64,000 nucleotides of DNA from NCBI RefSeq assembly GCF_047948215.1, contig NC_134456.1, forward strand, positions 204,515,036-204,579,035, in the 5' to 3' direction. Source of the DNA: Lycorma delicatula. Taxonomy: Eukaryota; Arthropoda; Insecta; Hemiptera; Fulgoridae. Of this stretch, positions 20,901-32,938 are shown piece by piece (within the stretch, counting starts at the first letter, position 1; every line of letters begins with the position of its first letter). The notes under the pieces were generated by a model. The model worked only from the letters and a program-made list of their open reading frames with translations. It made no database searches and was not told where the DNA came from. The translations under genes and the position numbers were made by a program.

Positions 20901-23900
20901 AAATTTAAAAGCTAACAATTTAAAGCATTTGCATTCATTAAAGCAATGCATTAGGAAAAACTTTAGAGCAATGATAAATTATTGACTCATGTGAGTACTT
21001 ACAAAAGAAAAACGGATTTCACCTCATCAGACGGGGTCCCAAAAGTTTCATTCTACCACAGACCAGAAGATTAATATAAAAAAGGGAAATTTAAATAGTT
21101 TCTTAACTAATAAACAGTGCATTCCCGTCTTCTTTGATTTAGAAACAGCTTTTAATATGACTTAAAGAGACATGCCATTTTAAAACAGTAACAAGATTGG
21201 GGAATAAGAAGAAGACTTTCAAGTACCATTAAAGATTATTTGGAAGAAAGACTCTCTTGCGTTAGAACTGCTAATTAATGTATTCATCGCTCAGGTATAT
21301 ACAAAATGGTATACTTCAAGGTCGCCGCTTAGCAGAACCTTGTTTTCAATCGCAGTGAATATGCTTAGTGCTATACGATTCGACATTGGAAGAAGTTTAT
21401 ATGAGATTGTGATTTTCTAAGCTGATGTCACTTTGGTCAGATTAGATAAGTTTAAAAACTGTCATGCAGCCCATAAGAAAGGAATGAATAAGGAAATGGG
21501 TTTGCTTACAACGAAGTTTAATTCCATTAATACCCAATTTTGCATTAAAACAAGAAATGTTCTGACACCTAGAGAACAAGTTGCCATTACAAGACCTCGA
21601 GTTGGTTATACTAGACTCTCTTCATCTTACATATTGCAGGAGAACAGAGACCAATATATGGGAACCGTGACTCATACCTCACAGTGAAACATATAATAGA
21701 AGAGTGCACATTATAGAAAGACCTCAGAAAGAGGCTAAAATTAACCAAAAATTTGTAATCTATTTATCTTATGATGATAAAAGAGAGAGGAATTATCAAG
21801 TCTTTAAGATTAAGTGGTTTGTTAGAGCGACTAAGACTTTAATACCTGATATGTTTTATGTCAGGATTACTATTTATTGATGTTCTTTTTTTATCTGTGT
21901 TTGTGTTTCTTTTAAGCTAATGACAAATTTCTTTAAGAATGTTTTCTTAATAAATGCGTGTTCTTTACACCAACTTTTGATAGTTTTAACGACATTTGTT
22001 CAGAAATGGATTGTATGTTTAAGTGGCAAGGGTATGTTTAAGTGTCATCTTTTATTCTTCTGGGGTTTTATTGTTTTATGAAAAGTCTGTTTTCCAGCCG
22101 GCCTCTGTGGTGCGAGTGGTAGCATCTCGGCCTTTCATCCGGAGGTCCCGGGTTTGAATCCCGTTCACGCATGACATCTTCACACACACTATAAATCATT
22201 CATCTCCTCCTCTGAAGCAATACCTAACAATGACCCGGAGGTAAAAAAGTTTGTTTTCCAGATGACTGCTTGACAAGACTGGTCTTTTGACAGTTGCTTA
22301 TTTTAGTAAAAGTGGAAAAGCCCTTATCATTACCTTGTGATAAGAGATAACAACCACATTAGTCGATGTCCACTATATGAAAAAAAAAATAGTACTATTA
22401 TTATTATAATTGTTATTTATATGGGTCTCCTTGAAGCCATCAGCTATGATGCTCGAGAGATCCTTCGAATCCGTGATGTCGAGGCGAGCCAGTAATTTGG
22501 CCCGAAAGGAAACCACAACCTCCTGGATGACTACTGACAAGGGGCTTTCGGCTCCCGCTTGCGAAAGGACTGAAACCACACAGAATCGCGTCATGATCTG
22601 ACAGCGTCTTGTCCTTCAGACCTTCTCACTCATGATCAATACTTGATCCGTTGGGTTCGGTGGATTAGTACAGTCGTAGCCTTAATTCAGGCAGGTCAAT
22701 CCCGTCCCCGCTATCGCTTCATAAAGAGCACGGCTGCGGCGGTCACTTACCGTTCCACTTCACAATGGACTTTTATCGTTGAAATTGTCTTCGACCAAGA
22801 CGGTTTTGCTCATTGTCTGCCTATCTTCACGATTACTGTCAAGACGATGATAGAAAACATCGAATGGACAATTAACGAAATACAGAAACTAAACAACATC
22901 ACCGTCGATGTCTCTAACCGGCAGGGCACTGGAGACCTTCATAATGGCGTTGCACCTATCAATATCGTAAACCCACTCAACAGCGAATGCCGTTAACTCT
23001 CAACGGCGAATGCTGATTTGGCTAGCTGCACAGAATGCAGTCGGCCTTTTGTGACCTTTAGGACCAAATCATGGACCCTCCGACTCCTGTTTGAATTAGT
23101 TTAGCCTTCTTAAAATTCTATAGACTTATGGCCGGCCTTACAAAATTGAAAGCAAAGCGCCGAGTGGTCAGGGCCCTTGCACTAAGAGGCACTCAAGTGC
23201 CCCGAATTCCGGCAATTTTAGCACTTGCTTCCTGCTACCGTTTAGCAACGCGACCGCTGACCCATCCGATATGAATCCTGCCCATGTTGTGGAGTTTAAG
23301 AGCAGCATCCCAAAGCACGTTGTGGTCGCCCTCTGGAATATGTCGAAGGCTGGTCTTTCTTTCTTTTTCCTGTTTAGCCTCCAGTAATTACCTTTCATAT
23401 AATACTTCAGAGGATGAATGAAGATGATATGTATGAGTATAAATGAAGTGTAGTCTTGTAGAGTTTCAGTTCGACCATTCCTGAGATGTGTTGTTAATTG
23501 AAACCCAACCACCAAAGAACACCGGTATCCACGATCTAGTATTCAATCCGTGTAAAACTAACTGACTTTACCAGGACTTGATCGCCGGAACTCTCGACTT
23601 CCAAATCAGCTGATTTGGGAAGACAAGTTCACCACTAGACCAAGCCAGTGGGTGTCGAAGGCTGGCCTGAGAGACGGAAACGTCACTGAGGTCTTGTCCC
23701 TGAAAGCCCGCGTGACGCCTTCAAGAATGTCACGAGATGTCTTGGCGACAAGTTCCTTCACATGAATGAAGGATTTCCTTTCGGACTTCCCTTTAAAGGT
23801 CGTGTCCGCTCCTATAACTTTCTTCTTAATAGAATTTCTTCTCCAGTATGGACTCAGGGCCACTGCTTGCCCCCTTTAACGCGGATTTGTGGTTCTTTGT

Positions 23901-26900
23901 TTCTCCCCTTACGGATTGACAGGATGTTCTTCACCTCCTTAGTGGATACTTCCTGTTACCTCCTATCTAAGGAGGTCGGCAAGGGCGTTCCCGGTAGATT
24001 TGATGATTACTGTCTTAATAGCATTTTGCATGATGGAGCATTCCTATTTTATTGAGCCTGTCAGTGCTCAGCTCCTCAATAAAGATTGCGAACTTCCGTT
24101 CCTATCGTCTAGTTACTCAATAATGTGATGGATGCTGGGTACTGTCAGCCTACTACCAAAATTACTACCACATCTACTTCATAAAAGTTACTGATGGAGT
24201 GGTTCTCGAGCTCCCACCTCTCAAAATAATCAACTCCTACAGATGAGGCCCACAACTTCATCATCCACCATCCAGTGTGAGGTAAGGGGCAGTAGAGACT
24301 TGTCAACCCTTTAGCTCAGTATATTAGTTTTATTTATCACTAAACAATGTGATATACATTAAAATTGATTTTAGTGCACCTTACTGCTTTTTAAATTTCT
24401 ATATTAATTACTGAGCTCTTTTGTTGTGATTGCTGTTTTGTCAGATAAGCTTTATATTTAAATATAGTCAAGATTATTGTTTCAAAAATCAACAAAGAAA
24501 GACTACCTTCTTCACTATAGTTCATAAAAGTGACCATAACATTTACTTTGGAAATAAATAAATGCATATAAATTTAATTATTTTTATAATCCTGTCAACA
24601 ATAACAGGCTTATGTAAATTCAATGGAGAACAAAAAATAATTTTTTTTTGTCTCAAGAAGAAAAATACAGAGTGATTCAAAGAAACGGGAAATTAAAAAA
24701 ATTAAATAACGTTAATGAAAAATTTTTTTTAGAAAATGAATTTTATTTCATGTAATTGTACAAATGTTGCCATTTTAGGATACATACATTTTAGTTTATT
24801 TTTTAAAGATGACATCTTCCAGGTGACCTCCTCTTCTACGTAAACACTCACGAACTCTCTTCGTTAAATTGTTCATGGATTGACCTAACATCTCAACTGG
24901 AATTTCCGCAATTGCTTCTCGGATCTTTGTCTTCAGTTCTTCCATTGTAGCAGGTCTACTGTGGAACACTTTGCTTTTAAGGTGATCCCACAAAAAGTAA
25001 TCGCAAGCTCAGAGATCAGGCGATCTGGGAGGCCATCTAATGTCACCATTTCGTAAAATGACACGTTGTCCAAACAATCTGCGTACAGCTGCCATCGATA
25101 TTCGTGCAGTATGTGACGTTGCTCCGTCTTGTTGAAACCAGGCTGTTTTAAGAATCGGTGGAAATCTCTTTTGTAGTTCCACAACAAAGGTTTCAAGCAT
25201 GGCTACGTAACGAGCCGACGTCACTGTAATCGCAAGACTGTTGTCATCCTCAAAAAAATAAGAGCCTATAACACCGTAAGATGACATAGCACACCACACG
25301 GTCACTTTCTGGCTGTGCAACGGACGCTGGTGTAGCTGCGTAGGATTTTCTTGTGCCCAGTATCTGAAATTTTGCTTGTTAACAAATCCACTGAGGTGGA
25401 AATGCGCTTCGTCTGTCATCCGCAGTTCGTGAACAAACTCTTCGTTATCATTTATCTTCTGAAGCATTACATTACAGAATTGTGCTCGCACAACTGCATT
25501 GCTCGGTTTCAGTTCCTGGACGATCTGCAACTTGTATGGATGGAATTGCAAGTCCTTCACTAACATTCTTCGAACACTTGAACTATGCAATTGTAAAGAT
25601 GCTGAGAGACGACGAATTGACCGATGTGGACTTCGTGTGACAGCATCTTGTAAAGCTTGAACATTCTGTGGTGTACGGACGGTTCGCTCACGGCCTGGAG
25701 GTTTCTTTTTCATTGCCAAACCAGTTTCAACAAAATTAGATTCCATGTGCTGATGGAACACGGTCGTGCCGTCCCAGATTAAAATGACGGCGAAGTTCTC
25801 TAACTTCGCCGTCATTTTAATCTGTGTGGAGGGAGTGCGTAGAGACGCACTCCCTCCACACTGTCATTGTTTTTGTAAAACGCTTTGATAGCAAATGCAC
25901 GTTGGGCACCACCAAGGATCCATGACAATTAAATGGCAGGTTAGATTAGAGAGGCTGGCGCCACTTATCAAGTGGTACCAATCGCCCACGGCTACCAACA
26001 CAACTTTCAAAATTTCCCGTTTCTTTGAATCACCCTGCATGTGATTCTAATAGCATTTTTTTCTCCCAAATTCAATCATGATATCGTGTTTCCCTGTCAT
26101 GCGAGGTTTTGTAAGAGACATGCATTAATCATTTCAAACATTTTAATACTTTCTGCATTTTTAACTGCACAATATTCAAACATTTGACTCATCTAGAAAG
26201 TAAGAAATAACGATTTTCTGCAATATTTCGCTTGTGGAGCATCTCTTAATGGCCCAACAATAATCGGCCAGCATATTAGGATTCCATTTGCCTTAATACC
26301 TTTTTTCCATATCTGAAATCTCCTAATGAAAGTGTTTCCCTTGCTCATTGCTCACTGCGCCAAGATTTTCCGGTAAGAAATCTAGGTGCAAGAGCAGGAA
26401 GTTTACTTTTAAGGACATATTACAACCCAAATTTTTATAAGGTGTTATAAGATCGTTGACAATATTACAGTAATTTCTGCCTTTTAATTTCCCAAAAAAA
26501 CCCTGAGTAACATTTTTGAATGCTTGCAAAGCTGCTTTCTCCAGTGGATTCAATAAGTCCTCAAACTTTTCATCATGCATGAGTGATCATATTTGTGGAC
26601 CCACAATTATTCCTTCTTTCATTTTTGCATCACTAATTTTAGGAAATTTCTGATTTGAAGTACATGAAACCAGGAGTATTGTCCATGGTCTTGACAAAAT
26701 TCTTCATTAATCCTAGTTTGATAAGTAACAGAGGTAGATACACATTTTTAGAATTACACAATTGGTCATGTTTCACATTTTTCTGTTTAAGAATGAATAA
26801 CTCACGTTTAGGCCATTCTTTTCTAATGAAATGATTTTTTCTGTCCCTACTCCCATTCACACAAGAAACAACAGCACTTAGTGTAATCAAGCTGCAGACC

Positions 26901-29900
26901 AAGAATACTTGCAATTACCTTCAAATTACCAAAAATATTCCATTCATCCACTGCATATTGAAACTTTTCCAATATGAATTTAAAGGCTTTAGATGTTTCT
27001 TTCATGCTAGCAGAGTAAGCCACAGGTACTGATGGAAATTTATTGTCATTATACAGAAGCACAGCTTTTAAACTAACTTTAGACAAATCAATGACTAGTG
27101 TCATTCTGTTGGGTTATGTACAATATATAAAGTGTCTTCATAAGAGAAGAAATGTCATTATAAAACACTAAGCCATTTTTTCAGAAAAATAGTCTTAAAA
27201 TTTAGATTTACGATTACAATAAGTACATATCTTTGTATTATTTTGAAGAAGATTCCATTCATTTAGCCAGGAAGCTAATTTTAGACTGTTTTTTGGATAA
27301 CTTCAAATCTCGCATGAGATTGTTAAGATTTTCTTCAGTCAGTAAATGAGGCTCAGATGAACTGCTTTGTTAAAAAGTTGTATCACCAGAATCTGTTTCT
27401 TTTTCTTCCTTACTTCTATCAGACTCTGAGCTCTCTTCATCTAATGTCACATGTTCTGAAGGCTTTGGTATTGGCAATTCTTCACAGTGTTGAACTGGTC
27501 TCATTGCAGATTACAAGTAAGGGTACACTACTGTATGGTTTGATTTTGATATAATCCCTTTAATGTGTATTAAGCAGAAATAACAGTCAGAAGAGTGATC
27601 TTTGGGTTCCCTCCAAACCAAAGGAAATGGCATGTGTGTGACAATGGTCAGATGGATTAACAGATGGTTTAAAAAACATTTAAAATATTAAAAAATTTAA
27701 AACAACAAAGAAACTCTGGATGATGAAGAAATTCCGAATACATATTTGAAAACAGGATTAAAAACCTGCATTAAGTACACCTGTTAGTACTCATAAGACA
27801 AAAATCTTGTTGACCAGTGTTTTCAATTAGTAATGTACTTTTAAGCTAGTGAAAATTAACTAGCTGTTTTAAACATCTTGAACAATACATTTTTCTTTAT
27901 TATCCTCTCTAAAATGCAGTTTGTTCTTTTTAACTTTTAACACTTTAAAATCAAAGGATTATGATATTTCTGATATTGTTGTATGTAATACTAACTGAGG
28001 GCACTTTAATGCTAATGTCAAGTTTTGCTTTTATGGGCAGATTATCAGTGATATGATGAACCATATATTTTATGAAGATTATTAAACTGCTATTTATTAA
28101 AAAAGAATAAATAAATTCATTGATTTATAAATATAACACATTTTTAACTCAGGTACAGCTGCCATTTATTTGAGTTACATTTCTGAAGAAATATATATCA
28201 ATTCTGGAATAATTTAGTTTAGGTGATGGATGATGTAATATGAGATTTGCTTTCTCTGATTAGCAAGAAAAATTTAATTAAAAAAATTACAAAAACAAAT
28301 CACTTTCTAAACAAATTGATTTAGACTTTTAATGGTATAGAAAAAAGTAAATTACACTAAGAGTACTTAAAACTAAAATTCACTAACAAAAAATCATGTA
28401 TGTAGAAAATGTACGTGTGTTAACATATATATGCATTCTCTTGATTCTTTATCAGTTCTTAATTAATAGATCAAAAAAGTATTGTAATAAATTTATAAAG
28501 CATGAAAATGTTGAAAACTTGTGAGAAGAGTAGTCAAGAAAAATGTAATTATCTTTAGAAAACTAGTGTTTAAAGTAAATATTCTTTTCAGATATGACTG
28601 TAATGGATATCACAGGATATATGGCTACTTTTTATAATGATGGTTATCTAACATCAGCAAACCATTTGGATTTGGTTTTGTATCACTTGATGCTCTACCC
28701 AGATATACAGCAAAAGGTACAAGAAGAGATGTCAAAAGTGACAACTATCACTGTAGATGCTGTAAAAAAGCTGGAGTACACAGATATGGTTTTGTCAGGT
28801 GAACAAAATTCATGATTTTTTTTTAGATGTTTAAGGAAATAAGTAAAACTGATAATTATAATCTTAATTGTCAGATTACTGTGGTTTTTGTATTTTAAGA
28901 TATACAATATATCAAAATGTGATGAAATAAATTCATTCAACAACTCTTAAAGTATTATGAAGTTAATTAACAGTCTCATTATTATTACTTTTTTTTTTGA
29001 AGAATAAATGTTGAAAGGCATTATTTGCTATAATCATTAGCTTCTAACAAATACCAAAAGCCTGCAGTGAAATTGAACCCAATGTTATTTGCTGGTTTAT
29101 AACCAACAACAAATCCTTTAAAACTCTTATGAAAATAAGATCACCTCCTAATTTTACATTACCAAGTATAGTAAAAAGAAAAAAATAAATAAAAAATAAT
29201 AATAATAAACCTTTATTTTCTTCAACATACAAAATCAGCCTCAGCTGAAGTTAAAAAGAATATAAGTTGATTAGATTACAATATTTTCAGTTAAAAATTA
29301 ATATAAAGTAAGCATAACAATAAACAGAGTTCTCTTAAAAGAGAGATAAAATGAATTTTCTGGTCTTTACTTCACCTCACTCTTAGAGTAATCTCTTTTC
29401 CATAATACAGTTAGTTCTTCTTGCCTACTGATCATTTCTTTTCATTTTCTGCCTTGCCAATTCTACTTCCTTTTTGCTATCTTTGTTATTACATCTTGAA
29501 CCCTATTTGTTTTCTTTGCTACTTATCATGAAGCCCTGTTTGCTGTCAACTCATTTCTTTCTCTTTTCATTCCTTCTAGTAATTCTTATCATATACTTCT
29601 CCATTGCTCTCACCGTCATTCTTAGCATACTGTCTCTCTTATTGTGTCCAGTTTTACTAGCATATGTTATGGCATTAAGGATCAATCTATCCATCCATGA
29701 ACCATAACTTCACTTTAATTTTTATGGCTATTTTTGATTTAAGAATTCTTTACTTTTCACCATCTTGCCAACCCAGAGCATATCTCTGAACAATTTCAGA
29801 AAATTGACAGCCTATTCCTATGCAGTGCTAAAAGTAAATTACCTCTCCCTTCTATTTGGATATTGTCTGTTAACAAATTTTCTGGTTTACAATTTATACA

Positions 29901-32878
29901 GATAAGTCGGCATTTATTTGGATTCACATACAAGCTGACTCTCTTGCACTTCTTAATTAAGTCATGAGTTATTTTTATAAGCTCTTCCATACTCTTAAAA
30001 ATGAGCAACATCAAAATCATTCTGTCCCATCCATTCTTATTCTTATCTTGATCAATCCATTCATCACAAAAATAATTTGCCAGTTTGAAAAACTAATGAA
30101 AGAGGAATCATAAATTCCTTCTATAATATTAAAATTTTGGTTATCAACAACTACCCTACTTAAGGTATTATTTCCTTCAATAAGGTATTAATAATTTATT
30201 TTGGAAATCTATGAAAAAAGGCCATAGGAAATATATAAACTTTAGATTTCATAATCAGTTCTCTGATTGTGAAATGTGATCTACTGTACCATTTTTGGTC
30301 TGTTATTATATATTTATAATGTAATATTATATATTTTAAATAGTTTGTGGAATAATATTTCTATATATATTTTATGTTACTGCCAGTAAAGTTGTTACAT
30401 CCATAGTTTATTCAGTACTTTTCTATTTCCCTTTTTAAAAAGTATTATCAGTATTGAACATGCTCATTTCCTAGGTATAACTGATTTGGTTAAACATTGA
30501 CTGTAAGCATCTGTTAGAAACAAAGTAACCATATTTATTTTTAGCTTCTTAAAACCCACTGAAGTTGACAAACTCCACTTTTCTCCTGTAGTGACTTTCA
30601 CTCACTTACATTTCTTTAGATAATTGAATATCATTAGTCATAAGTACATTCAGGTTATAATTCTGGCCATTTACAATTAGCTAATTGTATCGTACAATTA
30701 CATTTTTCCACTAATTTTTATAATTTAAGAACTATGTATACAAATTCTTCCCTATTTGTCTAATGTTAGGATAATCTAAACATTTTCAGGATTTCAGCAA
30801 TTTGCTTGACTCTTAAGTTCCAATCTTTTAAATAGAGGCAGTTAAAGCTGATCAGATTTGGGCTATATTCTTCATTAGATTTTAATCTGAGAAAGTTATT
30901 CTATATTTGACTGTTGTCAATTGTGGAACCCGATTGCATGGAATCAAAGGTGGCTTTTGTAATCTTCAAATTTTCTTGGAAAGAATTTCCTAGTACTTGT
31001 ATATTAAAAATGTTACACTTTTCTCCTTAACCATCTCATTTATTTTGGATTTCTTAACATCCATATTTATTTTAATTACATCTTTCTTTATTTGTGTAAT
31101 ATCTTCTTCCACTTTACTTCGCTTTATTTCTGTTATTTATTTTTCCACGTTATGCAATTTCAGTTATTTCAATAAGATTTTGTCCAGCTTTTTGTTCTAT
31201 TTTATGATTATCTAGTTACTAAGAAAGACATGATAATAAAGTTGATAAATAATTTAAAAAACAAAAGGATATTTATTTTCCTGCTAGGTTATTTATTTAC
31301 CTACTAATTAATCACTTGTAAGCTGGAATACTTTAGTATACGACCTTGACTGTTTTCAGTAGTATTACTTTCTCTTTCTCTCTCCTGAAATAACTATGCA
31401 CAATACATTATTGAATAATAATTCCACGATGCAATCCAATAAAGAAATGAGCAAAAACCTGCTTAATTTCATAAATTTTTAATTACCTTCATTAAATATA
31501 TATTGAAATGTTGCAACAACATATTTTTCAGTATAAACATTATATAGGACACACTATAAACATTACACTGTATGTATAAGTATGGTGCAAATGATCATCC
31601 CTCTAATAATCTTGTTCGAAATGGCAGGTCTTAAACATAAAAAGTAAATAATGTATTTGCAAGTTGCAAGCTAATGAAGATTCAAGCTTTTAGAAGCTTG
31701 TGGCTATAAAAAATAAGCTATAATATAACACATAATGACAGAAAAAAGTGGCTGCTCACATTTTGTTATGATTTGTTTAGCTTTGTGTATTCAATATACT
31801 TAATATTTTCAAAGGTTAAGATACATAATTATGATTCTAAAGGTTAAAATAAGTATTTTGTTTGTAAGTTTTGATAAATAGAAACAAGTTATAAAATAAG
31901 ATGAACAAATATTCATTTCTTATGTATAAATTGAATGTAAAGCTGTATAATTCTGAAAAAAACTTTTGTTACTTATTTGTATAGTTACTCATAAATAAAT
32001 GCCAACAATTAGAAAGTTATGAATATTTCTACATTCCAGTTATATCAATGTTTTTTGTTCTAAGATTGTAATTTGTTTATGTATTTATTTTATAGTTTGC
32101 ATTATACTACAAAGGAAAAAGTAAAAAGTATATTTGACTAGAAATTTATCATTTCTGCTATGTGATTTCAGAGCTGGAGAGATTTTTTACACTTTTGCCT
32201 TATATTGGAAGGATTTGTACTGAAAGTTGCACTTTAGGATCTACTGTTATTGAGGTTGGAACAAACATAGTAATCCCATCATATGCAATTCATCATGATC
32301 CTGAATATTACCCTAATCCATATACTTTTAATCCTGAAAATTTCTCTGAGGAAAATGTAAGCAAGCGATCAAAATACACGTATTTACCTTTTGGGCATGG
32401 ACCACGCATGTGCTTAGGTACGTATAAAAAAACTAAATCATGTCTAAATATTACATTAATACAAAGGGTAGCAAAATGTAATGCATAGTGGAATGTGCTC
32501 ATTTAAATAAAATAATAGTTTCATAAACTAGGACATTCAGATTCATTTATTTTAAACACACACACCATATGCACATGTGCACACATTCATACACACACAC
32601 AAAAGGGAACAAAATTATAAAACAAAACATTTGATTAGTTTTTCAGTCCAGCACATAATCACAATACATATTTAAAGAAAATGTCTTATAAATATTAACA
32701 TGAAATAAAATCGATTTTTGTTAACTGAAACATCACAATGGAGAATACATTACAAGCTGATACGTATATATTTTTTTTTATAATTTAAAAACTTATATAG
32801 GAAACATAAAAAACTCCATCATAAAAAACTTCCATCTTTATTTTACAAGTTATATTTCTTTACTATGAGTTTGTACCC

Positions 32879-32938
<60 letters not shown>

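Larger units (their letters stand above)
24796..25920 (-). pseudogene. DDE transposase, one stop and a disrupted N-terminus
   Basis: Transposase of the family that also has copies at 13583 and 52949. The frame is open from 25815 down to 25009: PPGRERTVRTPQNVQALQDA, a helix-turn-helix with RSIRRLSASLQLHSSSVRRM, first catalytic motif RMTDEAHFHLSGFVNKQNFR (about 25430-25370), ENPTQLHQRPLHSQKVTVWC, second motif WFQQDGATSHTARISM (about 25145-25100) and WPPRSPDL, followed by one stop (about 25016) and then ACDYFLWDHLKSKVF. The end is RRRGGHLEDVIFKK near 24800. All acidic catalytic residues are visible. The N-terminal frame (FAIKAFYKNNDSVEGV, about 25898-25850) is displaced by the palindromes at 25775-25861. 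The apparent Met start at 25815 lies inside the palindrome and is not the original start. Confidence 0.88.
24667..26037 (-). mobile_element. DDE transposon (Tc1/mariner-like) with 26-bp TIRs
   Basis: The left end starting CAGAGTGATTCAAAGAAACG (24667) matches the reverse complement of the right end (CGTTTCTTTGAATCACCCTG, ending 26037); about 25 of 26 terminal bases agree. TA precedes the left end; CA follows the right end, so the TA duplication is partly decayed. The single gene inside is on the minus strand. Two fold-back palindromes sit in its 5' coding part. Confidence 0.9.

Noticed and set aside
22098..22246. Functional tRNA gene
   Set aside because: Boxes A and B are present, but a 15-base target duplication and a SINE-B tail, with further copies at 34398 and 36205, show a SINE.
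22643..22996. 117-codon plus-strand open frame
   Set aside because: No domain recognised; it is antisense to a LINE endonuclease-like reading with an SDH motif, in a GC-rich block where chance frames are long.
25351..25563. 70-codon open frame on the plus strand
   Set aside because: Shadow of the DDE transposase on the opposite strand.
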